Assembly (NCBI GenBank): GCA_013398955.1
Contig: VWPU01004556.1
Location: 1 to 64,000, forward strand
Length of the DNA stretch: 64,000 bases
Direction: 5' to 3'
Origin: Callaeas wilsoni
Taxonomy: Eukaryota > Chordata > Aves > Passeriformes > Callaeidae
Position numbers and translations under genes: made by a program. Position 1 is the first letter of the stretch. Each line of letters begins with the position of its first letter. Of the stretch, positions 39,388 through 49,215 are shown piece after piece. The notes beneath the pieces were generated by a model, which worked only from the letters and a program-made list of their open reading frames with translations, searched no databases and was not told the origin of the DNA.

Positions 39388-40119
39388 ATGATATAGAGTA
39401 CATTTAGGAGTAATGCAAACAATTGCAATATGAACACAAACCATGGTATTTTTTACTTTCAGAAGCTGAGGATTGCAAGAGTACTGAACACAGTTTTTTT
39501 TTGCTGCAGCAATGTAGAGGAATAACCATTGAAGTAACCAAAGAGTCATCTTTCTTGTGGTGTGCAGTAGGTATTTTTAAAAAACACAAAACCACAAACA
39601 CCTTCCCATAGTTCTCAGTTCCAGCTTTAGTTCCTTGGCTCTGCCATTTGGGAATTAGGGAGGGCAGTATGATCTGGAGAGGTGCCACAGCTGAAGGGGA
39701 GGAGGCTTGTGTTTTTACCCAGTGATTCCTGAGCTTTGGTCTGTTTCAAGCAATTTGGACATACCTGAAATAACTCCAAATGTCAGAAAAATCTGTGGCA
39801 TGGGGTGGGGAAGGATGCAGGTGTGTCCTAGCAAGGGACAGGCTGTGCCATGGTGTCTTGTCTGCTGCGTGTCCCTTGGGTGCTGCTGCAGACCAGCTGT
39901 GTGCAGGCTGGCAGGTGGGAGTGTGGAGGAGAGGGGAGTGTGTGGGAAGTCCTGGGACACTGGAACAGGTGACTCTGATGGTGGAACTGGAGAAAATCAC
40001 AATTTCTTCACCAACTGGCAGAAGGGCTGTTAATTTTTTTGTATTTCCTTTAATTTTTCCTGAGACTTTGAAGAGGTCATTGCTTGAAAATCTGAATACA
40101 AACGGGTGGGGTTTCACAT

Positions 40120-40125
40120 AATAAA
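40120..40125 (+). terminator. ST3GAL6: Candidate polyadenylation signal AATAAA, distal
   Basis: An exact AATAAA followed within 30 bases by a T/G-rich element (gtattgtttttgtctct). That downstream element is typical of real cleavage sites and makes this a good candidate for the longest 3' end. Confidence 0.5.
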
Positions 40126-40145
40126 ATAGTGACAGTATTGTTTTT

Positions 40146-43100
40146 GTCTCTACCAGCTTTTATTTCTCCTGGTTATTTCAGTTAAAAAAGGTGTGTATGT
40201 GATTCTGCAGCCCTAGACCTACAGTGATTTAAACTCCTGGCAATAATAATTCTACCTGCAAAAGCTGCTGTGGCAAGGCTTTTTGCAGACAGAGAGGCAT
40301 TCTCCAGGCTCGTGTTGCAGAGGAGCTCCTGCTCAATCTTAGACTGTGTCGAGAGCTGAGGCCAGCAGAGGTGGGGGGCTGCCTCTTCACCCTCAAAATC
40401 TGCAGTTGTTTCCAGAGCTGGGACCTCAGCTCTCCCAAAGGCTGCTGCCATGGTCCAGCTGCATCCATGTAATGTCTTGCAGTATGCTGTCCAGGAGGAT
40501 TGTTCTCCAGGAGAGCTGTTGAATTTGCTGCAGGCACTGTGAGGAGAGTTCTTGTGATGCTGCAGGCTGCATCCCTCTGCTTCTCCACCCCTCTTTCCAG
40601 TTGCAGGACGTGGGTAGGGAGCTCTGCTTTTGAAGATCTGATTATTTTCTCTGCTTTATTTCATCTCTAGAGATACTCTTCCCATTAATTTAAACTGATT
40701 CCTTCTCTTAATTTTTCTAGTAGGTTTTCTGCTTTTTGTGGAAGGATGGGATTTGGATTCTAACTGTAGCAGAACAAACAATTGGAAAAAAAAAGCTTCA
40801 TGCGAAACAAATGGTGTCTTCCAAACTGTTTGTACTTAAAAAAATCCCTTGAGTCTTTTTTACTTTTGCCACATCAGCTTTTTGATCTCCCTAAATTTTT
40901 TTTTTAAATGTTTGGTGTTCTCGATGAATTTAATATGTTGTCTTCAAGTATTTATCCATATCAGCTGTTTCTTCTTATTTCTTAATAAGCCTTCTCATTT
41001 GTATTACTGACTTATTTTTCAAATTAAGCAGCATTTCCAGGGATATTTTTCTCCCACTTCTGTGCTCCTGCAGGGGTATTGAGTCCACCACAATTACTGT
41101 CACAGGGTGACTGGGTAACATTTTGAATGAAACCTGTTCCCTCAAGACCAAGCCAAGAGCTGATGCTGCTGATAAACCACAGGGTATTTGGGGGGTTTTT
41201 GGTATTTTGGGGTTTTTTTGTTTGGTTTGGTTTTTTTTTGGTTTTTTGGTTTGTTTTTTTTTTTTTTCCTGAAGCCCAGCTTGCAGGCCAGTGGCTTTTC
41301 TCCTCAATAATAAGCAGTGAGCCAAGTAATGCATTTTTCTCACCACAAGATGTTTTGTAGGATCCTATGTACACCAGCCCTGTTCCACCACCTGCTTCAT
41401 GCACGTCATTCCTGCTACTTTGCCTCGAGGATAGGTCTTGCTTTGGCACTAATTTCGTTCAGGTAGGAACACCCATGTGTAGTGTGCTTCTCAGCAGTGC
41501 CCATAGATTGCAGTGTCTCTTCTGTCTGGGCACACGTTTTCACAGGTGTTGTGCAGTACCAAAGACTTGACTTGGGGCTTTTAGAATAAAACAATAATGC
41601 TAATACCAAATATATAGATAGTTTGTGAGAGTGAGCTGCTGTTAAGACTTTCTTTCTCCTTTTCTGCCATTCCTGAAAATGAAGTCTCTGCAGTGAAACT
41701 TCCCTTAAAAAGCTATCAATTTTTTTTTTTATCATATCAGGAGTGAAGCTGCCAGGTTTGAATCCGAGGGTGCTGCCAGCTTTATTTGTGTGTCTGATAA
41801 TGGTCTAACTGTGTAGGTCCCCAGTGCCTCCCATCATTTTTCTATCTGAAGTTAGATGTTCTCCCTCTTTACTCTGTCCTGTTCTCTGGCAGCCTGCTGA
41901 ATTTCTAGACAGCATCATCTTACAGCAAAAGTGCTTCTGCATTTTATCTGCCACCCCTCTCAAAATGCTGCACTATCAGAAAGACACAGTTCTAAGATAC
42001 CAAACTATGCACAGAACAGGCAGGATGACACATGTTGGCTGAAAGCTCTGTTTGGCTGAGACTTTCAGGATGTTTCTTTGTGGGCAAACTATTTTTTCCT
42101 GTGCTGTAATAATTAAGGGAAGTCACAGATCATTGCACTAAATAGGAATCTGAGAGTGCCTAAAAGATGTTACTAAACTACATTTCCAGTGACTATATAG
42201 GTGATAATACAGAATCACAACTTTGGTGTTTAATTAGTGTGTGGTACTTCTTGTTTCCAGTGCCATACTTTTCCTTTTTTACAATGCTCTGGGAGAGAGT
42301 ATAAATACCTTCACTTTTAAGTGGACTCTGATTTTTAAGAACATACAAAACTTAGCATATGTTTCTGTTACTGGGAAATACTTGTTTTATTTGCCATTTG
42401 TCTTAAGTTTTATATGCCTTTAAAGTGCCACCTGTATTTTGAAAAATTCTTATAGTTGTTTCAAGTGAAATTTTGAATGCTACAAATGGAAGGAGATTAC
42501 TTTCCTGTGAATAAACTGTTAAAGACAGTGCCCTCAGACTTATTTTTGCAAGGCTGGTGCTCTCTGTGTGTGTGGATGTGTGGGTATGCCCAGGGCCATT
42601 ATTATTGGTGTCTAAAGTACATGGTGTTGTCAGATACAGTATCAAGTTTTGGAACAAACTTTAGTGCTTTGTAGAGCAAACAGCTGAAAGGTTTTGAACC
42701 TAGGTGGGCTGAGTTGTAGTGTGGGTGGAGATCTAACTCTAGGCTGAGTACAACCAGAGCTGGGACATATTTTTTGTGGATAAGATGAAGAGCTGCATCC
42801 TTGTGATTTGAATTTTTCATTGTTTCTTGAATCTTGCTTGTCTTACTGTGGACTGTCAGGGAATGCTAAAATAAGAGATGTAGAGCAAAGAAGATGGTGT
42901 GCAATAAAAAATTTCAGGAAGTGAAAATGACTTTAGGTAGAAAGTGAGAGATGCTGAGTGCAGTACTTCTCATTATTTGTTTTTCCTTTGTGCAGTAAAA
43001 ATGAGATGCTGAGGACTTGAGGGCGTTCAAGAGAGATTTAGATAACAGTTCCCTGGTACAGCAGGTATTCAGTGCATTCCTTTCAGTATGGACAGTTCAG

Positions 43101-43565
43101 GAGTACACTAGCTTAGAGGAAATGCTTGTCTCTGAGGTGAGGTGAGGAGGCCACATCAGTAGAGCCAGCGATGTGGTGAGCATCTCTCATCCTGGGCAGC
43201 CAGTTCTGCCTTTTCAGGCAACACAAGCCCTTAGCAGCAGCCTCTGTGGCTGATTCCTTGGCTGCTGCTCTGCCTTCTTCAGCTGCACTCCCACACTGGC
43301 TCATGCTGAGCAGTACCTGTCCCCACGGGCTGCCTGAGGGAGCCCTTCGCTCTTTGTGTTTCCCCCGACCCTGCTGTGCCCTCCCACCACATGGGACATG
43401 TTCCCTCAGTGGCTTAGAGCATGTTTTGCCAGGAGATGGGAACTAGAGAAGAGGGTGTATGTCTTAATTTTTCCCCCCTATATCAGGCTCTCAGTGGTTT
43501 CAGAGAGCCCTTGTGGTCTGACAAAGGAATTCAGCAGGTTGACTGTTCCTTCTGATAGTTCTGAA
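40146..43565. other. Intergenic gap between convergent genes
   Basis: No exon, RNA gene or recognisable transposon was found. It contains the T/G-rich simple repeat at 41187-41267 and A/T-rich DNA. It is the shared downstream region of two genes whose 3' ends point at each other, so transcription termination from both sides should happen here. Confidence 0.6.
41187..41267. repeat. T/G-only low-complexity stretch
   Basis: About 80 bases made nearly only of T with short G runs (ttttttggttt, ttggggttttt types), ending in a 15-base T run. The complementary strand gives an A/C-rich sequence like the one near 32.9 kb. It produces spurious Lys/Gln/Pro- or Phe/Gly-rich open frames. Confidence 0.85.
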
Positions 43566-43588
43566 TGAAGACAGAATTGGTTTTTGGT

Positions 43589-43594
43589 TTTATT
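43589..43594 (-). terminator. COL8A1: Candidate distal polyadenylation signal of COL8A1
   Basis: AATAAA on the - strand (TTTATT on +), within 'aaaaataaaacc', about 1.6 kb after the stop codon. Placement of the 3' end here is inference. Confidence 0.4.
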
Positions 43595-45073
43595 TTTAAA
43601 GATATTTAATAAGATATTTTTTTCAAATCAGTACAAAAATTTTAAATACAAAATTATTTGCTTTTGACATATCTCATATATTCTGGGAACATACTGAAGT
43701 CACCAGCGTCTGGTAAACTGTCCATCCATTCCTGCCACCGTTCCATAAAATTTCTGAGATAAAGCACCACATTATATCACTGGAGTCCTTAGTCAATGTT
43801 AGACTGCATTAAACTCTGCATTTAAATAATGGTAATGCCAGTTAAATCCAATCTTAGTTCTGCATGAAAAATCTAGTTCATTTTTGAATCAAAAGCGGTA
43901 GCGGTAGCTAAAGACATCGAAGAAGTGATGAGCACTTAACTCTTTGAACTAGCGCAGCAGTGTGTGATGTGCAGCACTGTACAGGGAACTACAGCAAGGT
44001 CCACTGCCCTTTGGAAACAGAACACTTGTTGAGGTGAGATTAGCACCATTGATGAGCAGACAGAGACTTCGTGCACAGAAGTCGCTGTCCTCAAGTACAG
44101 AAAAGTATTGAGGCCTGCAGGTTCTCCTTGACAACTGGTAACATATAAATAAGGATTGGAAATCAGCTTTTAGATAGAACCAAGTTCTCGGATAAATTTG
44201 CATGATCAGTATTGCTGGTAAAGTTACTGGTTGATCTCAAGCAACAAATCAGTTAAGCAAACAGAGCTACTTCTGCTTTGCCTAGTCATTGAAGAGCAAA
44301 CTGATTCAGCTTTTGCTGAGTGGCAGAATAGGCGTCTCTTCTGACAAGCCAAATGGATTCTTGGTACAAGCACAGAAATCCAGGCAAGTTTATGCCACCC
44401 TGAAGTATTGCCGTGTGTTGGCCAAAATGTCTCAATGATGTGGCACAAAGTAAATGGGGAAGATTTACCTCATCTACTTGAGCTGTGCAAACAGAGATGG
44501 AGACTTTTCAAGTGCTGTGGCATTTGGAGGTGAAACCAGTGCCTGCTGGAGTCAGTGGTGACATTTTAGGTCCAACGACTGCTGGAGAAGGCTCAGGGGG
44601 AATAGTTATGCCATCAGGATTCCTCTTCCATCATTAATAAATTTTTCAGGAAAAAAACCACACCTGCAGGATTATTTTATACGAGGGAAGGGAAATACAA
44701 GTCTCCAGCTAAGAGAACTTCTGCTTGTCAGGCAGACCTGCTGTCAAAAACCCAAGAAAACCCCCACCCAAACAAATAAGCCACTCAAATTTTTTAATAT
44801 AGAGACTGACCTACTCTGGTTTAAGTCACTGTTTTTCATCTCATAGCTATGATCAATGCAACAGGAGTGAGTGACATACACTGATTTGAACTTTAGTACT
44901 GAATTACTGTGAATGAAATTAAGTAAGCATGGCATTGCAGAAATATATAATGTACAGCTAATATGTCCCCCTTGGGTGCAAAACAACTGTTTATGAACCT
45001 GATACACATCTTTAGATATGTTCATGACACCTTTTTTTTTTATAACTAGCTGTGCATAATGTTAAACTTTGTA

Positions 45074-45079
45074 TTTATT
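45074..45079 (-). terminator. COL8A1: Candidate proximal polyadenylation signal of COL8A1
   Basis: AATAAA on the - strand about 130 bases after the COL8A1 stop codon. It could give a short 3' UTR form. Confidence 0.35.
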
Positions 45080-45206
45080 TTTTTTGTTTTGTACAAGATG
45101 GTCCAAAATGGTCATAAAATGCATCTTTTGTGGTATAAAGGTTTGAAGCAGAGGAGAAAGGTTTTGATTTTGTGTGTGTGTGTTGTGTGTGTCTGTTTGT
45201 TTTGTT

Positions 45207-47113
45207 TTACATGGGATACAATAAATATCCTGAAAAAGACGAATGAACGTACTGCCCGGCATAGAGTCCTGCCGCCTGCTCGGATGGCATCTGAACGTAA
45301 ACCTTGTCTCCGTGCATCAGCTGCACCACGGCACTGCCCGAAGCCTGGTCCAGGAAGCCCTTCTTGTACTCGTCGTAGGTGTACATTAGCGGCTCGTTGT
45401 TCTTGTACAGCGCCACCCACACGTTGGCGCCTTTACAGTGGACGTGGTAGGCGAAGTAGTAGACGCCGGGGATCTCGCAGGTGAAGATCCCCGTCTGCGG
45501 GTTGTAGTTCTGCCGGCCGTTGTACAGGAGCTTGTCGAACTTCACGGGCACCCCGACGCGGGGGAAGGGCGTGAGGAGCTCTGCCGTGAACGCCGGCATC
45601 TCGTAGACAATGCCGCCAGCCTTGCCTTTCTTGCCCTTGTAGCCGTAGGGGGGCTTCACGCCGTCTATCCCTGGCCCCACCTCAGGCAGGTACTGTCCCA
45701 CGGCTGGCGGAGTGGGTGAGATGATGACCGGGGGGCCTGGGGGCCCGGGGGGACCCGGTGGCCCCTGGAGCCCTGGCTGGCCAGGAGGACCGAGCGCCCC
45801 AGGCTTTCCCGGGGGTCCCTGGAGCCCCGCGGCACCGGGTTTGCCTACCCCAGGGAAGCCAGGGGGGCCGGGCATGCCTGGCTCGCCCTTTGCCCCTGGC
45901 AGCCCGGGGGGCCCGATGGGACCACTGGGGCCCGCGATGCCCGGGATGCCCGAGGGGCCCTGAAGCCCCTGGGCACCGGGGAGCCCGGGCTCACCCTTTG
46001 GCCCCACAAGCCCTGGGACACCCGGCAGCCCCGGCAGGCCTTTGTGTCCGGCTTCCCCCTTGGGTCCTGTGGGGCCCGGCAGCCCCCGCAGCCCAGGGCC
46101 ACCCACCTCCCCAGGAAAGCCTGGCTTTCCTGGAAAACCCTGCAGGCCAGGTTCTCCCTTGGGGCCGACTGGTCCTGGTGGCCCTACGGCACCCCCCTCT
46201 CCTTTAGGGCCTGGGAAGCCGGCGGCCCCCGGGGGGCCCATGATGCCTGGCAGTCCTGGCTGGCCGGGCTCCCCTGGCGGCCCTCCCATGCCAGGTGGCC
46301 CCGCGTGCCCCTTCTCCCCCTTCGGCCCCAGGGGCCCAGGCAGGCCACCCACACCTCGCTCCCCTTTGGGCCCGGGGAAGCCCGGCTTCCCGACCCCAGG
46401 GAGGCCGGGGGGCCCCGGCAGGCCCGGCAATCCCTGCTCCCCTTTGCCGCCCGGGAAGCCCGGCTGGCCAGGCATGCCGTCCTGGCCTGGTTTGCCAATG
46501 CCAGGCGGGCCAGGAGGGCCTTGGATCCCGGGGGCCCCTGGAGGCCCCTGCAGCCCTAACTCTCCTGGGGGTCCGGGTTTGCCCAGGGGTCCCTGTGGGC
46601 CGGGGAAGCCAACCATGCCCGGTTTGCCGACCCCCGGCAGCCCCACGGGGCCGGGGGGACCAGGCAGCCCAGGTGGACCCTTCAGACCCGGCAAACCCGG
46701 GATCCCGACCCCCTTCTCCCCTTTTGGCCCTGGGATCCCAGGGATTCCTGGTGGCCCCTTCATCCCAGGCTCACCCTTTGGCCCTGGCTGTCCCTGCAGC
46801 CCCGGAGCACCCGCTTTCCCTATACCGGGAAGCCCATGAGGCCCTGGTGGTCCTTGTGGTCCGGGTATCCCCATGGGCCCGATCTCCCCCTTTGGCCCCA
46901 TCTCCCCTCTTGGCCCTGGGGGCCCCATGACCCCCGGTTTTCCTGGCATGCCTGGCAAACCCGGCTTTCCAATTCCTGGGTATCCTTGTGGGCCTGGTTT
47001 TCCTTTGGCTCCTGGCACACCGTGACCTGGTAATCCCGGTGGCCCTGGTGGCCCTCTTGGTCCAGGCTCACCGGGGGGGCCTTGCTCACCCCTCAGACTG
47101 CGCATGGGAATTT
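45207..47113 (-). CDS. COL8A1: COL8A1 exon: triple helix and C1q domain
   Basis: One long exon carries the whole collagenous domain and NC1, as is typical of type VIII and X collagens. The acceptor CCCAACCCAG ends at 47114, preceded by a pyrimidine tract that includes a (TC)10 run. The stop TAA is at 45209-45207. Local G+C is very high from about 45.6 to 47.1 kb because of Gly and Pro codons. NC1 has Cys650 and Cys664, the NYNPQTGIF block and the [17 protein letters not shown] block. Confidence 0.97.
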
Positions 47114-49212
47114 CTGGGTTGGGAAGAAGGAAAAGGGAGAGAGAGAGAGAGAGAGAAAAGGTGATTGCAATCACGTCCTTCAAAAACAGGCAATTTTGAA
47201 TTGAACATGCTTTTTATGATGCCTCATGGTTTTGTGGTAGACAGCTAGCGAGTCACAGGTTGGTGTTGAGAATGAAGAGGATGTTACTACTGTTTTTCAT
47301 ACTCCAAATTTCCATGCATGCTTCTGTTTCCACAAAGTCATTACCGTGTATCATATGTATCATACTGTGCTTTGGTGGTGTTTTTCATCTCTACAATCTT
47401 AAACAGCAAAATCTGCATTTTGTTCCATGTTGCTGTAGATTAATCTACCTTTAAGAGTTTTTGCAGGAAACTCGGTGCTTTTGTGCTGTGGGAGGAGTCG
47501 TGACATAAAAGTGCTTCTTCTGGAGGGGCTTAAATGAGCAAGACCCATTTAAAAAGACTCTGTTTGTGAGAAGTTTATATATACGTAGGTATGTCTGTAT
47601 TTTCCCCAAGGCTTTGGTTCCTATTAGAGTATTACTGGAAACCTACAGCCTTAATCAGCATTGCTCTTTTGGTGTGGCCATATCTAGTTATGGCTTTTCT
47701 AAACACTTTGCAAAATGTTTGTATTTTCCAAACTCACATTTTTATGTATGTGACCACTTATCATTGCTGGTCAGGGTGGGGAAGTGGCTGCTGGGGTTGG
47801 TTGCTTTTCAAGCTACAGGCTTTTTGGGTTAAGTGGAAACTTTTTTGAGCTCTAAAATGCGTAAAGAAGTGAGAGATTTGGGGAAGGACAGGAGATGAGG
47901 TTTCAGGACAAGAGAATTAACTGTTCTTTGGAAGGTGGAAACCTTCCCTCTCTGCATATGTTGTGTTTTCTGCACATCAAAGATCTTTGCTCACAAAATA
48001 GGTTGATTTTACGACAGCCAATGGTGCTTGTTCAGACACTCCAAAAATAGGCCCTGAAATCTTCCACTTCCCTCTGAAGTCAGTGGAGGCTGTGGTTAGC
48101 TGAAGCCTCAGTAAGACAAAGTTACCCAGCTTGTCTGCAGTCACACAGATGCTGGTGGTCCTCACAAGGATTTTATGACACTGGGTGTTCCTAGTCACCC
48201 TTTGCATTTTGGACTTTTTTTCTTGTTTTCTTAAACATCTTAATACTGTCCAAACCTCCTTTACTGAATAGGGGAAGTGCTTGCATGTGCAGACTTGTGC
48301 ATTTATGCTCTGTACTTTCAATACCTCTGTTACACCCATAAATAACCTACAGAAAGAGGACTCCAGAGTCAGAAGAGCAATTGTATGTTTTTATCTGCAA
48401 ACCTCTAAATCACAGGGTCTGGACAAATGCAGACGAAACGGTCATGTTCCCATAAATTCAGATCTTGGGGCTCTTAGCTCATATGTCTGGTTGTTGCAGT
48501 GAGAGTGGGAGCAGACCCAGACAGGACCCTGGACCATCATTTGACACCCCATCAGAGGGTCTTCTGCAAGCAGGTGGGACGACAAAGTTTTTCCTGGTGT
48601 TGAACAAGCACCTGAGGAAACCTGGGGCCAGCCTTGTGTGCTGGAGGCTCATTGCAGGAAGGGCTGCTCAGAGGCTGTGCTGCAGCCCGGAGGATGACTG
48701 TGGTCTTCTGCTGGTGATCCTGAGCTGCCCCACAGCTCCCATGAACCTGTTTTGTCCACCTGTGGCCAGGTACGAGCCTGGCCAGTCCTTTGGGCATAAG
48801 GGTGCTGTGCCCAGCCTGCAGCAGCCTGCTCCAGTGTTCAGTTTCCCCATGGCACACCAGATGGGACCTGCAGGAGTGCAGAGGGTCCCGCTGACCTACC
48901 TTTCTCTTTCTTGGGAGCCATATCCTTGCCGAGCATGGGCATCTGCGGGACCTCCTTCCTGTACTGAGGCAGATGGGGGTACTCCTTCCCGTACGGCATG
49001 TGGGGCACCTCCTTGCCCAGGTGCTGCATGGGGATGCCTTCTTTGCCCAGCGGCATGTGAGGTACTTGTTGTCCCAGGGGTTGGTACTGGGGCACCTGAG
49101 GTGGCAGCTGCTTGATCCCATAGTAGGCACCACCTTGAGCAGACCTCACCAGCTCTAGGTAGACAGTGACAGCCACTGCCAGCAGCTGCACAGGGAAGAG
49201 CAGCGCGGCCAT
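45207..49212 (-). CDS. COL8A1: Collagen alpha-1(VIII) chain (COL8A1), two coding exons
   Basis: A secreted short-chain network-forming collagen that forms hexagonal lattices, known in Descemet's membrane and vessel wall. Coding parts on the - strand are 49212-48900 and 47113-45207 (313 + 1907 bases), 739 residues plus stop; human is 744. A glutamate codon is split (g|aa) at the join, giving PKKEK-EIPMRS as in human PKKGKEIP. Order: signal peptide at about 1-27, NC2 domain with repeated PHMP/GKE units, triple helix from about Gly113 to about residue 566 with eight Gly-X-Gly interruptions (such as GHGVPG, GIGKPG, GVGKPG), then the C1q/TNF-like NC1 domain at about 610-739 ending in SGYLLYPM. Eight interruptions and a C-terminal C1q domain are family hallmarks. 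COL8A2 was considered; the NC2 and NC1 sequences fit COL8A1 much better. The start is the ATG at 49212, matching the human start; an in-frame GTG one codon upstream is not needed. Confidence 0.96.
47114..48899 (-). other. COL8A1: COL8A1 intron between the two coding exons
   Basis: The donor is GTAGGT at 48899 and the acceptor AG at 47115-47114. It holds a (GA)10 microsatellite close to the acceptor and otherwise A/T-rich DNA without recognisable features. Confidence 0.85.
47137..47156. repeat. (GA)10 microsatellite inside the COL8A1 polypyrimidine tract
   Basis: Ten perfect GA units on the + strand, read as (TC)10 in the COL8A1 transcript. It ends 22 bases upstream of the acceptor AG and is continuous with CCTTTTCCTTCTTCCC, so the repeat is part of the splice-site pyrimidine tract. 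Confidence 0.93.
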
Positions 49213-49215
49213 CAC
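48900..49215 (-). CDS. COL8A1: COL8A1 exon: signal peptide and NC2 domain
   Basis: The acceptor CACAG ends at 49216, and three untranslated bases (gtg) precede the ATG at 49212-49210. It encodes [20 protein letters not shown] and on through [29 protein letters not shown] and [14 protein letters not shown] to PKKEK. The signal peptide probably ends just before GAYYG. The repeated PHMPxGKE-type units are the known NC2 pattern. The donor is GTAGGT. Confidence 0.95.

Larger units (their letters stand above)
37954..40145 (+). other. ST3GAL6: ST3GAL6 3' untranslated region (end uncertain)
   Basis: Non-coding, A/T-rich sequence directly after the stop. Three AATAAA signals in the sense direction could set its end, at 39159, 39382 and 40120. 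Which is used cannot be decided from the sequence, so the span given is the longest. The short open frames inside are unconvincing. Confidence 0.6.
43566..45206 (-). other. COL8A1: COL8A1 3' untranslated region (end inferred)
   Basis: Sequence downstream of the COL8A1 stop on the - strand. It begins with a CA-rich stretch (complement of the TG run near 45172-45195). Two AATAAA signals read on the - strand: one at 45079-45074, only about 130 bases after the stop, and one at 43594-43589. The distal one would give a 3' UTR of about 1.6 kb. No convincing protein-coding frame lies here. Confidence 0.5.

Noticed and set aside
41024..41449. Lys/Asn/Pro-rich 141-codon - strand frame
   Set aside because: Its core is the complement of the T/G-only repeat at 41187-41267, so the composition explains the open frame.
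40146..43565. Possible DCBLD2 exons between the two genes
   Set aside because: I looked because mammals, as I recall, have DCBLD2 next to ST3GAL6. No CUB, LCCL or discoidin-like coding text was seen on either strand.
45059..45484. 141-codon + strand frame at the COL8A1 3' end
   Set aside because: Its Arg/Ser/Pro-rich part is the antisense of the NC1 coding sequence, and the rest is 3' UTR.
46042..46839. 265-codon and other long open frames on the + strand opposite the collagen exon
   Set aside because: They mirror the Gly-Pro codon repeats of COL8A1 (CCN/GGN on one strand read as Gly/Pro on the other). High G+C removes stop codons, so they are shadows.
49213..49215. GTG as an alternative start of COL8A1
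   Set aside because: These three bases are the first of the exon after the acceptor. The following ATG aligns with the human start, and vertebrate nuclear genes rarely start at GTG.
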